From assembly GCF_947255005.1 (NCBI RefSeq), contig NZ_CAMYFI010000055.1, positions 1 through 14,548 of the forward strand: a stretch of 14,548 bases of DNA, given 5' to 3'. A model generated the notes under the pieces. The model did no database searches. It saw only the letters and a list, made by a program, of their open reading frames with translations, and was not told the origin of the DNA. Each line of letters opens with the position of its first letter. Position 1 is the first letter of the stretch. This document shows positions 6,436-12,693 of this stretch, piece by piece. Origin of the DNA: an uncultured Tessaracoccus sp. (GTDB lineage Bacteria > Actinomycetota > Actinomycetes > Propionibacteriales > Propionibacteriaceae). The position numbers were made by a program, and so were the translations under genes.

Positions 6436-6453
6436 CGTGCTTCGACGAGCACG
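6436..6453 (-). terminator. Hairpin downstream of the SseB gene
   Basis: Perfect 6-bp stem CGTGCT / AGCACG with a 6-nt loop, about 45 nt after the stop of the SseB-domain gene. There is no T-run, so it would be a U-less actinobacterial terminator at best. The rest of the 6246-6497 gap holds the lpqY promoter region and nothing else I can recognise. Confidence 0.3.
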
Positions 6454-6497
6454 TCCCGCAAGAAGCAGCGCGTGGTGGGCATAACTGCTCGGCCGAA

Positions 6498-7127
6498 TCA
6501 GGGTTGCTGTGGGGTGCTCACAGCTGATTCCGATGCGGCTGCGTGCTCGGCCTCGTCAATGATCTGCTCCATCGCGGCCAGTGAGGCTTCTAGCTGGGAA
6601 ATGTGTTCCGCTCGTTCTGCGTCCTCTTCAGACAAGGCAGGCTCACGCTCGTATCGTACCCAGGCGAACTCCTCGCCCTCGAACTCGGCGACGGCGTATC
6701 CCTGTGCCAACAAATTGAGCGCCTCGCCTGCGATAACGAGCGATGCCGGGCCTGCGGCATCGATAAGCAGCTGGTTAGCCCCGGATTCTTGCACGGTGGC
6801 GCACAACTCGTCGAGCGTGCAGGGAACGGGTCGGGCGTCGGCGTTCCACAGCTGCATCGAGTCGAGGCCGGTGAAGGCCAGCAAAAATTCGCCGTGCTCG
6901 TTGACGAGTTTGACCGCCGACATCTCAGCACGACGGTTCGGATCTGGTTCGTCGGTTTCGTCGCCCGTAGCCACGATCGGCATGAGCAATCGGCTCGAGC
7001 ACAGTGCGACGAGCGCTCGGATGTAGGACTTCTGGTCGCCCACGCGGGCGATGGCCTGACGCGTGATCTGGTCTGCCTCGCCGTGATCGTCGGCAAAGCG
7101 GGCGTTCGGGTTGGCGAGCTGACTCAT
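6498..7127 (-). CDS. SseB-domain protein of unknown role
   Basis: 209 residues from ATG 7127. The N-terminal part (NPNARFADDHGEAD) and the core (LLMPIVATGDE, AVKLVNEHGEFLLAFTGLDSMQLWN, LLIDAAGPASLVIAGEALNLLAQG) match the actinobacterial SseB N-terminal-domain family. These are soluble cytoplasmic proteins with no assigned biochemical function. The tail from about 165 on is Glu/Ala-rich and probably forms a helix. I preferred ATG 7127 to GTG 7172: the family sequence begins there, and a TAGAGT -10 box ends exactly 7 nt before it, suggesting a leaderless mRNA. From memory, sseB-like genes lie near infC in other actinobacteria; here the sugar importer separates the two. The name SseB is a domain label only. 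Confidence 0.8.
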   Translation of the reverse strand: MSQLANPNARFADDHGEADQITRQAIARVGDQKSYIRALVALCSSRLLMPIVATGDETDEPDPNRRAEMSAVKLVNEHGEFLLAFTGLDSMQLWNADARPVPCTLDELCATVQESGANQLLIDAAGPASLVIAGEALNLLAQGYAVAEFEGEEFAWVRYEREPALSEEDAERAEHISQLEASLAAMEQIIDEAEHAAASESAVSTPQQP

Positions 7128-7134
7128 GTCACCC

Positions 7135-7140
7135 ACTCTA
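7135..7140 (-). promoter_or_regulatory. -10 box for a leaderless SseB-gene transcript
   Basis: TAGAGT on the minus strand, followed by 7 nt (GGGTGAC) and the ATG. That spacing places transcription start on the A of the start codon. The -35 region is not recognisable, as is usual for such promoters. Confidence 0.5.
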
Positions 7141-7195
7141 GTACGCGCAGGTGCGCAACCCGCGGGGTTCACCGTCGCTGTGAGAGACTGAATGC

Positions 7196-7693
7196 ATGAG
7201 CACGAGTCTGCTGGTCACCATCATCCTCATGATTCTCGCCGTCGCCTTCGGCGTCGGGTTCTGGGCCCACAGCCGACGAGCACGCCCGCTGGTAGGCGCA
7301 GTCGGCACCGCGTTGATTCCGCTCGGGTTGTACTTCCTGGGTGTCATGGATCTCGCAGTGAACGGCGTGATGAGCATCGTGCACTGGGTGCAGCGGATCG
7401 AGTGGGGGACGACTATGTCGGTGGGCGCTGGCCTCGCGGGTGGCGGCCTGCTGCTCGCCATCGTCGCCCTGTTCCTCCCCAAAGAACCGAAGGCGAAGGT
7501 TCCCACTCAACCGCAATCCCAGGGGGGACGACGCCCTGTCGCAGGGGATCAACTCTCCGCCGGGAATACGAAGCGCCCCACCACTGCGGGGACCGGTAAG
7601 CCGACGGCGCCCGCGGGGATGACAAGCAAAGACGGGCTCACCGACGAGGACCGGGAGATCGAGCAGCTGCTGAAGCAGCGGGGCATCATGTAA
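7196..7693 (+). CDS. Small membrane protein, unknown function
   Basis: 165 residues. There are three predicted membrane segments: about 4-24 (LLVTIILMILAVAFGVGFWA region), 31-52, and 74-94 (VGAGLAGGGLLLAIVALFL). A Pro/Gly/Thr-rich, probably disordered cytoplasmic linker follows (about 95-147), then a short charged tail ending in LTDEDREIEQLLKQRGIM. A tail of the form D-x-E-I-E-x-x-L-x-x-x-G-I recurs in small actinobacterial membrane proteins as I remember them, and may be a short helix for protein contact. The ribosome-binding site is weak; GAGACT lies 6 nt before the ATG. The gene is divergent from the SseB gene (68 nt apart) and converges on the PH-like gene with only 6 nt between stops. 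I do not recognise a function. Confidence 0.78.
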   Translation: MSTSLLVTIILMILAVAFGVGFWAHSRRARPLVGAVGTALIPLGLYFLGVMDLAVNGVMSIVHWVQRIEWGTTMSVGAGLAGGGLLLAIVALFLPKEPKAKVPTQPQSQGGRRPVAGDQLSAGNTKRPTTAGTGKPTAPAGMTSKDGLTDEDREIEQLLKQRGIM

Positions 7694-7699
7694 CCAAAC

Positions 7700-8254
7700 T
7701 CAGCGTGGGGCGTCGCCTTCGCTGGGCCGCAGATCGCCACTCGTGGCACCGTTGGCTTTCAGCCAGCGACGAAGCGCCCGCACCTTCCGTTGTGCTCCCT
7801 CGCCCTCCAACGACTGAATGGCGAGCGTTGCGCGTCGACGGTAGCCCGTCTCGGTGGTTTCGTCTTTGACAAGCAGATACGCCCAGGGGTCGCCTTTGCG
7901 TAGCCGCAAGCCCGCTATCTGCTCAACGGGATAGTGCTTGATGAACGGCCCGTTGCGAACGACGACCTGGCCGTCGCCCGCCCACACGTGCGAATATCCG
8001 ATGCCCAGCATCATCAAGAGCATCACGATGAGGAAGAGCACCAACGTGGCCAGCTGCAGCAGCGACACCTGCGCCCGCACGTTCGGCCCGAGCACCCACC
8101 AGAAGTACAGCGCGCCGCTCAGCAACACCATCGACAAGATGATCGCCGTGAGCAGGGCTGGGACGCTCACATAGCTGAGGCTCTTGGGCTCGACGCTCCC
8201 CTCTTCGTGGTGTTGTGATGGTTGGGGCTGCGGCGTGGATTGTTCGTCAGTCAC
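7700..8254 (-). CDS. Membrane protein with bacterial PH-like domain
   Basis: 184 residues from GTG 8254. A hydrophilic Gln/Pro-rich N-terminus (about 1-28) is followed by two membrane helices, PALLTAIILSMVLLSGALYFWWVL and LLQLATLVLFLIVMLLMMLGIGY. A cytoplasmic beta-rich region follows (VWAGDGQVVVRNGPFIKHYPVEQIAGLRLRKGDPWAYLLVKD), resembling the bacterial PH6-type domain of actinobacterial proteins, and then a basic helix near the end (QRKVRALRRWLKA). The GTG forms a GTGA overlap with the hisG stop. An alternative GTG at 8263 would overlap hisG by 13 nt and sits against its own GGTGG, so it is less likely. A conserved neighbour of hisG in related genomes is possible, but I cannot confirm it. 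No catalytic motif is seen. Confidence 0.75.
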   Translation of the reverse strand: MTDEQSTPQPQPSQHHEEGSVEPKSLSYVSVPALLTAIILSMVLLSGALYFWWVLGPNVRAQVSLLQLATLVLFLIVMLLMMLGIGYSHVWAGDGQVVVRNGPFIKHYPVEQIAGLRLRKGDPWAYLLVKDETTETGYRRRATLAIQSLEGEGAQRKVRALRRWLKANGATSGDLRPSEGDAPR

Positions 8255-9111
8255 AGGCGACACGCCACCAATTCAGTCAACAAGATGCCGCGTGCGCCGG
8301 CGTCATACAGCTTGTCCATGAGCAGGTGCACGCCCTTACGCGGCACGAGTGCGCGGACCGCGTACCAGCCGTCCTTGGCGAGCGAGCTCACCGTCGGGCC
8401 ATCGACGCCTGGGGCGAGCGTGAGCGTCGCCTCGAGAGCATCTTCCGCGACGTTGTAGTCCATCATGCAATAGTTCTGCGCCACCATCACCGAGCGCAGA
8501 CGGGTGATCATTGCCTCGACGGCTGAATGGTTGGTTTCGTTGCCATTGCGCTCGATGAGCACAGCTTCGGAGGTGCAGATCGGGTTGCCGAACAGGCTCA
8601 GGCCGGCTTTGCGGAGCGTGGTTCCGGTGTCGACGACATCCGCCACCACGTCGGCCACACCAAGCCGGATGGCGGATTCGACCGCACCGTCGAGCTCGAC
8701 GATCTCCGCCTGCACGCCTCGCTCGGCCAGGAAGGTGCCGAGCAGGCCAGCGTAGCTCGTCGCGATGCGTTTGCCTGCAAGCTTGCTCTCGTCGATGCCT
8801 GACGACGCAGGCGCGGCGAATCGGAACGTCGAGGCGCCGAATCCGAGGCCCATCACCTCCGCGGCAGCGGCGTTGGAGTCGAGCAGCATGTCGCGCCCCG
8901 TGATGCCCACGTCGAGATCGCCACGCCCCACGTAGATCGCGATGTCGCGGGGGCGAAGGTAGTAGAACTCGACATTGTGATCCGGGTCAACGAGGGTGAG
9001 CTCCTTCGAGTCGCTGCGCTGGCGATAACCTGCGCTCAGCAACATCGTGCGCGCCTGTTCGGACAGCGATCCCTTGTTCGGGACCGCCACTTTGAGCAGC
9101 GGTTCAGTCAC
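8251..9111 (-). CDS. hisG: ATP phosphoribosyltransferase, long form
   Basis: First enzyme of histidine biosynthesis: ATP + PRPP gives phosphoribosyl-ATP. 286 residues, which is the long, histidine-feedback-inhibited form. N-terminal VAVPNKGSLSEQA (8-20) and the periplasmic-binding-fold segment DIAIYVGRGDLDVGITGRDML (56-76) are followed by the PRPP-binding loop ADVVDTGTTLRKAGL (157-171). A C-terminal ACT-like regulatory domain (about 212-286) contains TLAPGVDGPTVSSL. The start is GTG 9111; AAAGG lies about 12 nt upstream, so the site is not ideal but no better start is available. It lies 23 nt after hisE in a mshC-hisE-hisG unit, away from any other his genes in the window. Separation of hisE-hisG from the main his operon is usual in actinobacteria. 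Confidence 0.96.
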   Translation of the reverse strand: MTEPLLKVAVPNKGSLSEQARTMLLSAGYRQRSDSKELTLVDPDHNVEFYYLRPRDIAIYVGRGDLDVGITGRDMLLDSNAAAAEVMGLGFGASTFRFAAPASSGIDESKLAGKRIATSYAGLLGTFLAERGVQAEIVELDGAVESAIRLGVADVVADVVDTGTTLRKAGLSLFGNPICTSEAVLIERNGNETNHSAVEAMITRLRSVMVAQNYCMMDYNVAEDALEATLTLAPGVDGPTVSSLAKDGWYAVRALVPRKGVHLLMDKLYDAGARGILLTELVACRL

Positions 9112-9134
9112 CTGCAGTCAGCCTTTCATGGTGG

Positions 9135-9398
9135 TCAGAGGTAGCGGTACACGTCGTCGAGGTTCAGCCCGAGGGCCAGCATCATCACTTGGCAGTGGTA
9201 CATGAGCTGGCTGATTTCTTCGGCAGCTTCCTCACGTGATTCATATTCGGCGGCCATCCACACTTCGGCGGCCTCTTCAACGATCTTCTTCCCGATGGCG
9301 TGCACCCCGGCATCGAGGCGCGCGACGGTGCCGGAGCCCTCCGGGCGCGTCGCGGCGGTGCGCGTCAGCTCTTCAAACAGTGACTCAAACGACTTCAT
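9135..9398 (-). CDS. hisE: Phosphoribosyl-ATP pyrophosphatase
   Basis: Second step of histidine synthesis: hydrolysis of phosphoribosyl-ATP to phosphoribosyl-AMP and pyrophosphate. The protein has 87 residues, the size of stand-alone actinobacterial HisE without fused HisI. It is an all-alpha MazG-like fold with the metal-binding acidic motif KKIVEEAAEV (37-46) and the partner helix EEAAEEISQLMYH (56-68). ATG 9398 has GAGGA 6 nt upstream, overlapping the stop of mshC (8-nt gap), so translation is likely coupled to mshC. A longer open frame continues upstream to 9665, but that part is a shadow of mshC. Confidence 0.95.
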   Translation of the reverse strand: MKSFESLFEELTRTAATRPEGSGTVARLDAGVHAIGKKIVEEAAEVWMAAEYESREEAAEEISQLMYHCQVMMLALGLNLDDVYRYL

Positions 9399-9406
9399 GG
9401 CATTCC

Positions 9407-10654
9407 TCACAGCGCGACGCCGAGCAGGGCGTCGATCGCGGTTCTCATCTGATGAATGGCTTCGGTGTCGTCGGAGTCGACGGTGGCGGAGGCCGCAACC
9501 CAGGTATCGACGGCGGCAATGGCGGCCGGGGTGTCGAGGTCGCCCCGCAGCGCCATGCGCATGGCGGCGATCGTGTCGGCAGCTGGGACAGCCGCGCTGT
9601 CGTTCAAGACGCTGCGCCAGCGTTGCAGGCGAGCAGTGGCCTCGTCGAGCAGGTCGGGCGTCCATTCCCAGTCGAAGCGATAATGATTGTTCAGCAACGC
9701 GAGGCGAATGGCCATGGGATCGGCGCCAGCCTTGCGCAGTCGAGAGACGAGTTCAAGGTTGCCCTTCGACTTGCTCATTTTCTCGCCGTCAAGCCCCACG
9801 AGCCCCGCGTGGACGAACGCCCCAGCCATGCGCTCTCCGGTGAGGGCGCGGGCCTGCGCAGCGCACATCTCGTGGTGCGGGAACGCCAGGTCGCGACCGC
9901 CGCCTTGCAGATCAAACTTCGCCCCCAGGTACTCCAAAGCGATGGCGACGCATTCGACGTGCCACCCCGGGCGGCCCGCGCCGAGTGCAGATTCCCAAGC
10001 GGGTTCACCGTCACGGGCAAAGCGCCACAACAACGAATCGAGGGGGTGCTGCTTGCCGGGGCGATCCGGATCGCCGCCGTTGTCTCGAAACATCGACAGC
10101 ATCTCGGCCTCGTCGAGTCCACTCACTTCCCCGAAACCCGTCACGGCAGCGGTGCGGAAATACCAGTCGGGATGCTCGGGATCGTCGATTTGGTAGACGA
10201 GCCCCGATTCCGCGAGCCGGTCGATGGCATCGACGACGAGGCTGATCGACTCCACGGCTCCGATGTAGTGCGTCGGCGGCACGATGCGCAGCGCCTCCAT
10301 GTCGGTGCGGAACAGCTCGATCTGGTCGGCGGCGAGCTCGTCCCAGTCTTGGCCAGTCTGCGCGGCACGCTCGAGCAGCGGATCGTCGACGTCGGTGATG
10401 TTCTGCGTGTAGTTCACCTCGACGCCGAGGTCGCGCCACACGCGCCCGACAAGGTCGAACGTGAGATAGGTGGCCGCGTGCCCCAGATGCGTGGCGTCGT
10501 AGGGTGTGATGCCGCACACGTACATGCGCGCCGCGCCCTCACTCGGGCCGACCGGGATCACTTTGCCGCTGGAGACATCAAAGAGGTGCAACTGGTTCGA
10601 CACGCCGTCGGAAGGCGCCAAGGTTGGCACGTTGACTTGGGCCCACGAATACAT
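9407..10654 (-). CDS. mshC: Cysteine:GlcN-inositol ligase (mycothiol synthesis)
   Basis: Joins L-cysteine to 1D-myo-inosityl 2-amino-2-deoxy-alpha-D-glucopyranoside using ATP, the penultimate step of mycothiol synthesis. It is a paralogue of cysteinyl-tRNA synthetase. 415 residues from ATG 10654. HIGH-type motif THLGHA (55-60), KMSKS (292-296), and likely zinc ligands C47 (MYVCGITPYDATH), C235 (GWHVEC) and the FPHHE histidine pair (260-261). The starting MYSW, the short C-terminus and the lack of the full anticodon-binding domain of CysS separate it from CysS (about 460-470 residues). ATG 10654 was chosen over TTG 10663 because TAGATT ends 7 nt upstream, fitting a leaderless transcript. It heads mshC-hisE-hisG and lies 57 nt after the SCO1664-family gene. 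Confidence 0.94.
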   Translation of the reverse strand: MYSWAQVNVPTLAPSDGVSNQLHLFDVSSGKVIPVGPSEGAARMYVCGITPYDATHLGHAATYLTFDLVGRVWRDLGVEVNYTQNITDVDDPLLERAAQTGQDWDELAADQIELFRTDMEALRIVPPTHYIGAVESISLVVDAIDRLAESGLVYQIDDPEHPDWYFRTAAVTGFGEVSGLDEAEMLSMFRDNGGDPDRPGKQHPLDSLLWRFARDGEPAWESALGAGRPGWHVECVAIALEYLGAKFDLQGGGRDLAFPHHEMCAAQARALTGERMAGAFVHAGLVGLDGEKMSKSKGNLELVSRLRKAGADPMAIRLALLNNHYRFDWEWTPDLLDEATARLQRWRSVLNDSAAVPAADTIAAMRMALRGDLDTPAAIAAVDTWVAASATVDSDDTEAIHQMRTAIDALLGVAL

Positions 10655-10661
10655 GGCCACC

Positions 10662-10667
10662 AATCTA
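10662..10667 (-). promoter_or_regulatory. -10 box for a leaderless mshC transcript
   Basis: TAGATT on the minus strand, followed by GGTGGCC (7 nt) and the mshC ATG. The spacing equals that before the SseB gene. The GGTGG could alternatively serve as a poor ribosome-binding site on a read-through mRNA. Confidence 0.5.
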
Positions 10668-10674
10668 CCCCAGC

Positions 10675-10689
10675 CGGCGCAAGGCGCCG
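10675..10689 (-). terminator. GC-rich hairpin between the kinase-like gene and mshC
   Basis: Perfect 6-bp stem CGGCGC / GCGCCG with a 3-nt CTT loop, all G-C pairs, lying about 25 nt after the SCO1664-family stop and just before the mshC -10 box. It has no T-run. It could end or dampen the upstream transcript so that mshC relies on its own promoter. Confidence 0.35.
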
Positions 10690-10711
10690 TCGGATGCCCA
10701 TGCGCACAGCG

Positions 10712-11437
10712 TTAGAAGGGCGGCCAGGGGATGGCGGGCCACTTCGTGCCCGGTTGCGGGAACACACCCGCAGCGCACAGGCGCGCCGCACGATTACGCA
10801 GGGCGTTCCACTCCTCGTCGAGCAGCCCGTCGGCCAACGGCTCGTCGATGGTTTGTACGGCGGATGCGACGGCGAGCTCAGCGTTCGTCAGCGGCTGGCC
10901 GGCAAAACCCCACAAGACGGTGCGGAGCTTGTCGTCGACGTGGAAGGTCACTCCGTGATCGACGCCGAAGATGCGTCCCTGCGATTCGATGAGGTGCCCT
11001 GCTTTGCGGTCGGAGTTGTTGCAGAGCACGTCGAAGAGCGCCACTTGACGGAGGCGTTCGTCGTCGCGATGCACGAGCACCACCTGGCAGCCCTGAGCAT
11101 CCTCCCCCGCCGCAATAGGAAGCCACACTTGGGTGACCTCGTCGACAGGGATGACGTCGACGGCATCCGTGAGTTCGCCGTCAATGAAACGTTGGAGGGA
11201 GCCCTCACCAAGCTCGCCCTCGCCCCAGACCGTCTCGGGCACAAGCCCCAGGCCGAGGTACTCGGACAACGCGTACGCGGCCACTTCGCGGCGTCCGAGT
11301 GGGCCGTTGGGGAAATCCCACAGCGGCCGCTCGCCTGCATAGGGCTTGTACACCCACCTGTCTCCCGACGCGTCCTCCACCAGGAACGTGTGGTTCGAGG
11401 CGCCGAGCAGCCGGCCGAGGATGCGCAGACTACTCAC
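10712..11437 (-). CDS. SCO1664-family protein, PI3/4-kinase-like
   Basis: 241 residues. The family is mostly actinobacterial and has remote similarity to phosphatidylinositol 3-/4-kinases. Visible landmarks: a Gly-rich N-terminal hairpin LGRLLGASNHTFLV; WVYKP with K31 as the likely ATP-binding lysine; GPLGRREVAAY with E51 as its possible partner; FDVLCNNSDRKAGHLI (135-150) as a catalytic-loop-like motif (D136, N140/N141, D143); and GVDHG (158-162) in the position of the metal-binding DFG-like motif. All key polar residues expected of an active kinase are present. No membrane segment or signal peptide is seen. GTG 11437 overlaps the DUF3090 stop as GTGA, so translation is coupled. Substrate unknown: lipid, inositol derivative or protein are all possible. 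Kinase activity is inferred from fold similarity, not shown. Confidence 0.85.
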   Translation of the reverse strand: MSSLRILGRLLGASNHTFLVEDASGDRWVYKPYAGERPLWDFPNGPLGRREVAAYALSEYLGLGLVPETVWGEGELGEGSLQRFIDGELTDAVDVIPVDEVTQVWLPIAAGEDAQGCQVVLVHRDDERLRQVALFDVLCNNSDRKAGHLIESQGRIFGVDHGVTFHVDDKLRTVLWGFAGQPLTNAELAVASAVQTIDEPLADGLLDEEWNALRNRAARLCAAGVFPQPGTKWPAIPWPPF

Positions 11438-11952
11438 TGGAACAGCTTGCGGCGGTAGCCATTGGAGCGCGGGCAGATGTGTCCCTCAGGGCCGAGCGGC
11501 TGGGCACAGATGGGGCATGGTGGGCGGCCCGAGGCGACCACTTTCTCCGCTCGGCCGGCGAACTCTCGAGCCTTACCGGGAGTGAGCCAGATCTGCACGA
11601 GGGTGCCCTCGCCTTCGAGGTCTTCTTCGACGGGAAACAGCTCGATCTGCGCGGACATCCTGCCCGCGTCCCAAGCGAGCCCAATGGCGCCCGCCCGGAA
11701 GTCCACCTCGACGGGCGCGTCGAGTGGCCCCATGTCGCGCGGCTCGAACGCTTCGGGAATGGGCTCGCCGAGCGCAACGAGCTGATCGAGAATCTCGGTA
11801 ATGCGTCGGCCCAGCAACTGCGCCTGCTCTTTCTCGAGAGCTACCGCGGCAATCTGACTGCCCTGCGATACCTGGATGAGGAAGAGGCGGTTTCCGGGCT
11901 CGCCCACGGTGCCCACGACGCAGCGATCGGGGTGACGAAATTCCATGAGCAT
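11434..11952 (-). CDS. DUF3090-family protein with C-terminal zinc-ribbon-like motif
   Basis: 172 residues, the second member of the actinobacterial three-gene set. The N-terminal domain begins PDRCVVGTVGEPGNRLFLIQV, characteristic of the family, and has alternating beta-strands and an acidic segment. The C-terminus carries CPICAQPLGPEGHICPRSNG (residues 145-164), with C145, C148, H157 and C159 well placed to bind zinc. Biochemical role unknown; the zinc site may mediate contact with RNA or a partner protein. It starts 9 nt after the phosphatase stop and overlaps the kinase-like gene by 4 nt. ATG 11952 is preferred; ATG 11946, two codons later, is also possible. It probably acts with its two neighbours, since the three occur together across Actinobacteria. 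Confidence 0.85.
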   Translation of the reverse strand: MLMEFRHPDRCVVGTVGEPGNRLFLIQVSQGSQIAAVALEKEQAQLLGRRITEILDQLVALGEPIPEAFEPRDMGPLDAPVEVDFRAGAIGLAWDAGRMSAQIELFPVEEDLEGEGTLVQIWLTPGKAREFAGRAEKVVASGRPPCPICAQPLGPEGHICPRSNGYRRKLFQ

Positions 11953-11958
11953 GGCTCT

Positions 11959-11964
11959 AGCCTA
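11959..11964 (-). promoter_or_regulatory. Possible -10 box in front of the DUF3090 gene
   Basis: TAGGCT followed by 6 nt and the ATG. It includes the TAG stop of the phosphatase gene, so it may be coincidental. It is listed because four other genes here show the same TAGNNT arrangement. Confidence 0.25.
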
Positions 11965-12597
11965 CGCGCTCGTGCTGCCGCCGACAGTGTGTCCACGCGG
12001 CGCGAGCGTGCCCACGCTGTCGGGGCTTCCGCCGATGAGCCGAACCAGCGGTTTGGTTCCCGTGTAATCGACGATGCTGAGCGAACCGGGAGGTACATCG
12101 ATGCGCTGGAACTCGTTGAATTCCATGGCGAGCGCGTCCGCCAGGATCACCTTGATGGGGTCGCCGTGGCTGAAGACCGCGACGATTTCGCCAGTGTGGC
12201 GTTCGACGATAGCCCGCACCGCCGCGAGGCAGCGCTCCTGCATCGCGCTCATGCTCTCCCCAGCCGGGAAGGTTACCGCCGTGGGGTGCGTCTGGATGTC
12301 CGCCCAAAGCCCCTCGTGAGCCAGGGCTTCCAGCTGCGCACCTGCCCAGTCGCCGTAGTCACATTCGTTCAGCCCCGGCTCGACGACCGCGTCGGAGTAC
12401 CCCGCCCAGGCGGCTGTTTGGCGGCAGCGTTCCATCGGTGACGAGTACGCAGCCTGCACCTGACGGAGCGCCGGCTCGAGGGCCTCAGCTTGGGCTCGGC
12501 CTGCGTCGTCGAGCGTCACCCCGGGCATGCGGCCAGCGAGAATGCCCGCCGCATTCGCCGTCGAACGTCCATGTCGCACGAGAATCAGGATGGTCAT
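11962..12597 (-). CDS. Histidine phosphatase / putative phosphomutase, MSMEG_4193 family
   Basis: 211 residues of the phosphoglycerate-mutase-like superfamily. Catalytic set present: LVRHGRS with R8, H9 (phosphorylated histidine) and G10; R57 in SSPMERCRQT; E78 in LNECDYGDW; and H144 in VFSHGDPIK. NECDYGDW is characteristic of this subgroup. The enzyme is cytosolic with no signal. Substrate unknown; family annotation calls it a probable phosphomutase because it travels with a PI-kinase-like protein, but a phosphomonoesterase is equally possible. It heads the trio. ATG 12597 is preceded by TAGCGT at 6 nt, suggesting a leaderless mRNA, and is divergent from uppP with 96 nt between. The last 20 or so residues are low-complexity. 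Confidence 0.87.
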   Translation of the reverse strand: MTILILVRHGRSTANAAGILAGRMPGVTLDDAGRAQAEALEPALRQVQAAYSSPMERCRQTAAWAGYSDAVVEPGLNECDYGDWAGAQLEALAHEGLWADIQTHPTAVTFPAGESMSAMQERCLAAVRAIVERHTGEIVAVFSHGDPIKVILADALAMEFNEFQRIDVPPGSLSIVDYTGTKPLVRLIGGSPDSVGTLAPRGHTVGGSTSA

Positions 12598-12603
12598 GCC
12601 AAC

Positions 12604-12609
12604 ACGCTA
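12604..12609 (-). promoter_or_regulatory. -10 box for a leaderless transcript of the three-gene operon
   Basis: TAGCGT on the minus strand, then GTTGGC (6 nt) and the ATG of the phosphatase gene. There is no recognisable ribosome-binding site, which favours leaderless initiation. Confidence 0.45.
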
Positions 12610-12647
12610 CCGGGTTGCGCCTACCACGCTTCATGGTTACTCAGGCG

Positions 12648-12653
12648 TATTCT
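12648..12653 (+). promoter_or_regulatory. Candidate -10 box of uppP
   Basis: TATTCT in the 96-bp divergent gap. A start near 12660 would give a leader of about 33 nt carrying AAAGG 7 nt before the GTG. No -35 match is seen at 16-18 nt. Confidence 0.35.
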
Positions 12654-12693
12654 GTGCGTCGCTGCGAGATAGACGCGACAGAAAGGCGAACTC

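Noticed and set aside
9112..9134. ATG-AAA-GGC-TGA micro-frame between hisE and hisG.
   Set aside because: Three codons; its AAAGG more simply serves as the distant ribosome-binding site of hisG.
9399..9665. Extension of the hisE frame to 176 codons, suggesting a fused or longer HisE.
   Set aside because: The extra part overlaps mshC in another frame and is Arg/His-rich. HisE homology begins at ATG 9398, which has a good ribosome-binding site.
9236..11458. A 740-codon plus-strand open frame.
   Set aside because: It runs antisense through mshC and the SCO1664-family gene, both firmly identified. Its Arg/His/Gly-rich composition is typical of a shadow frame in GC-rich DNA.
11299..12441. A 380-codon plus-strand open frame.
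   Set aside because: Antisense to DUF3090 and the phosphatase gene, with no recognisable domain; a shadow frame.
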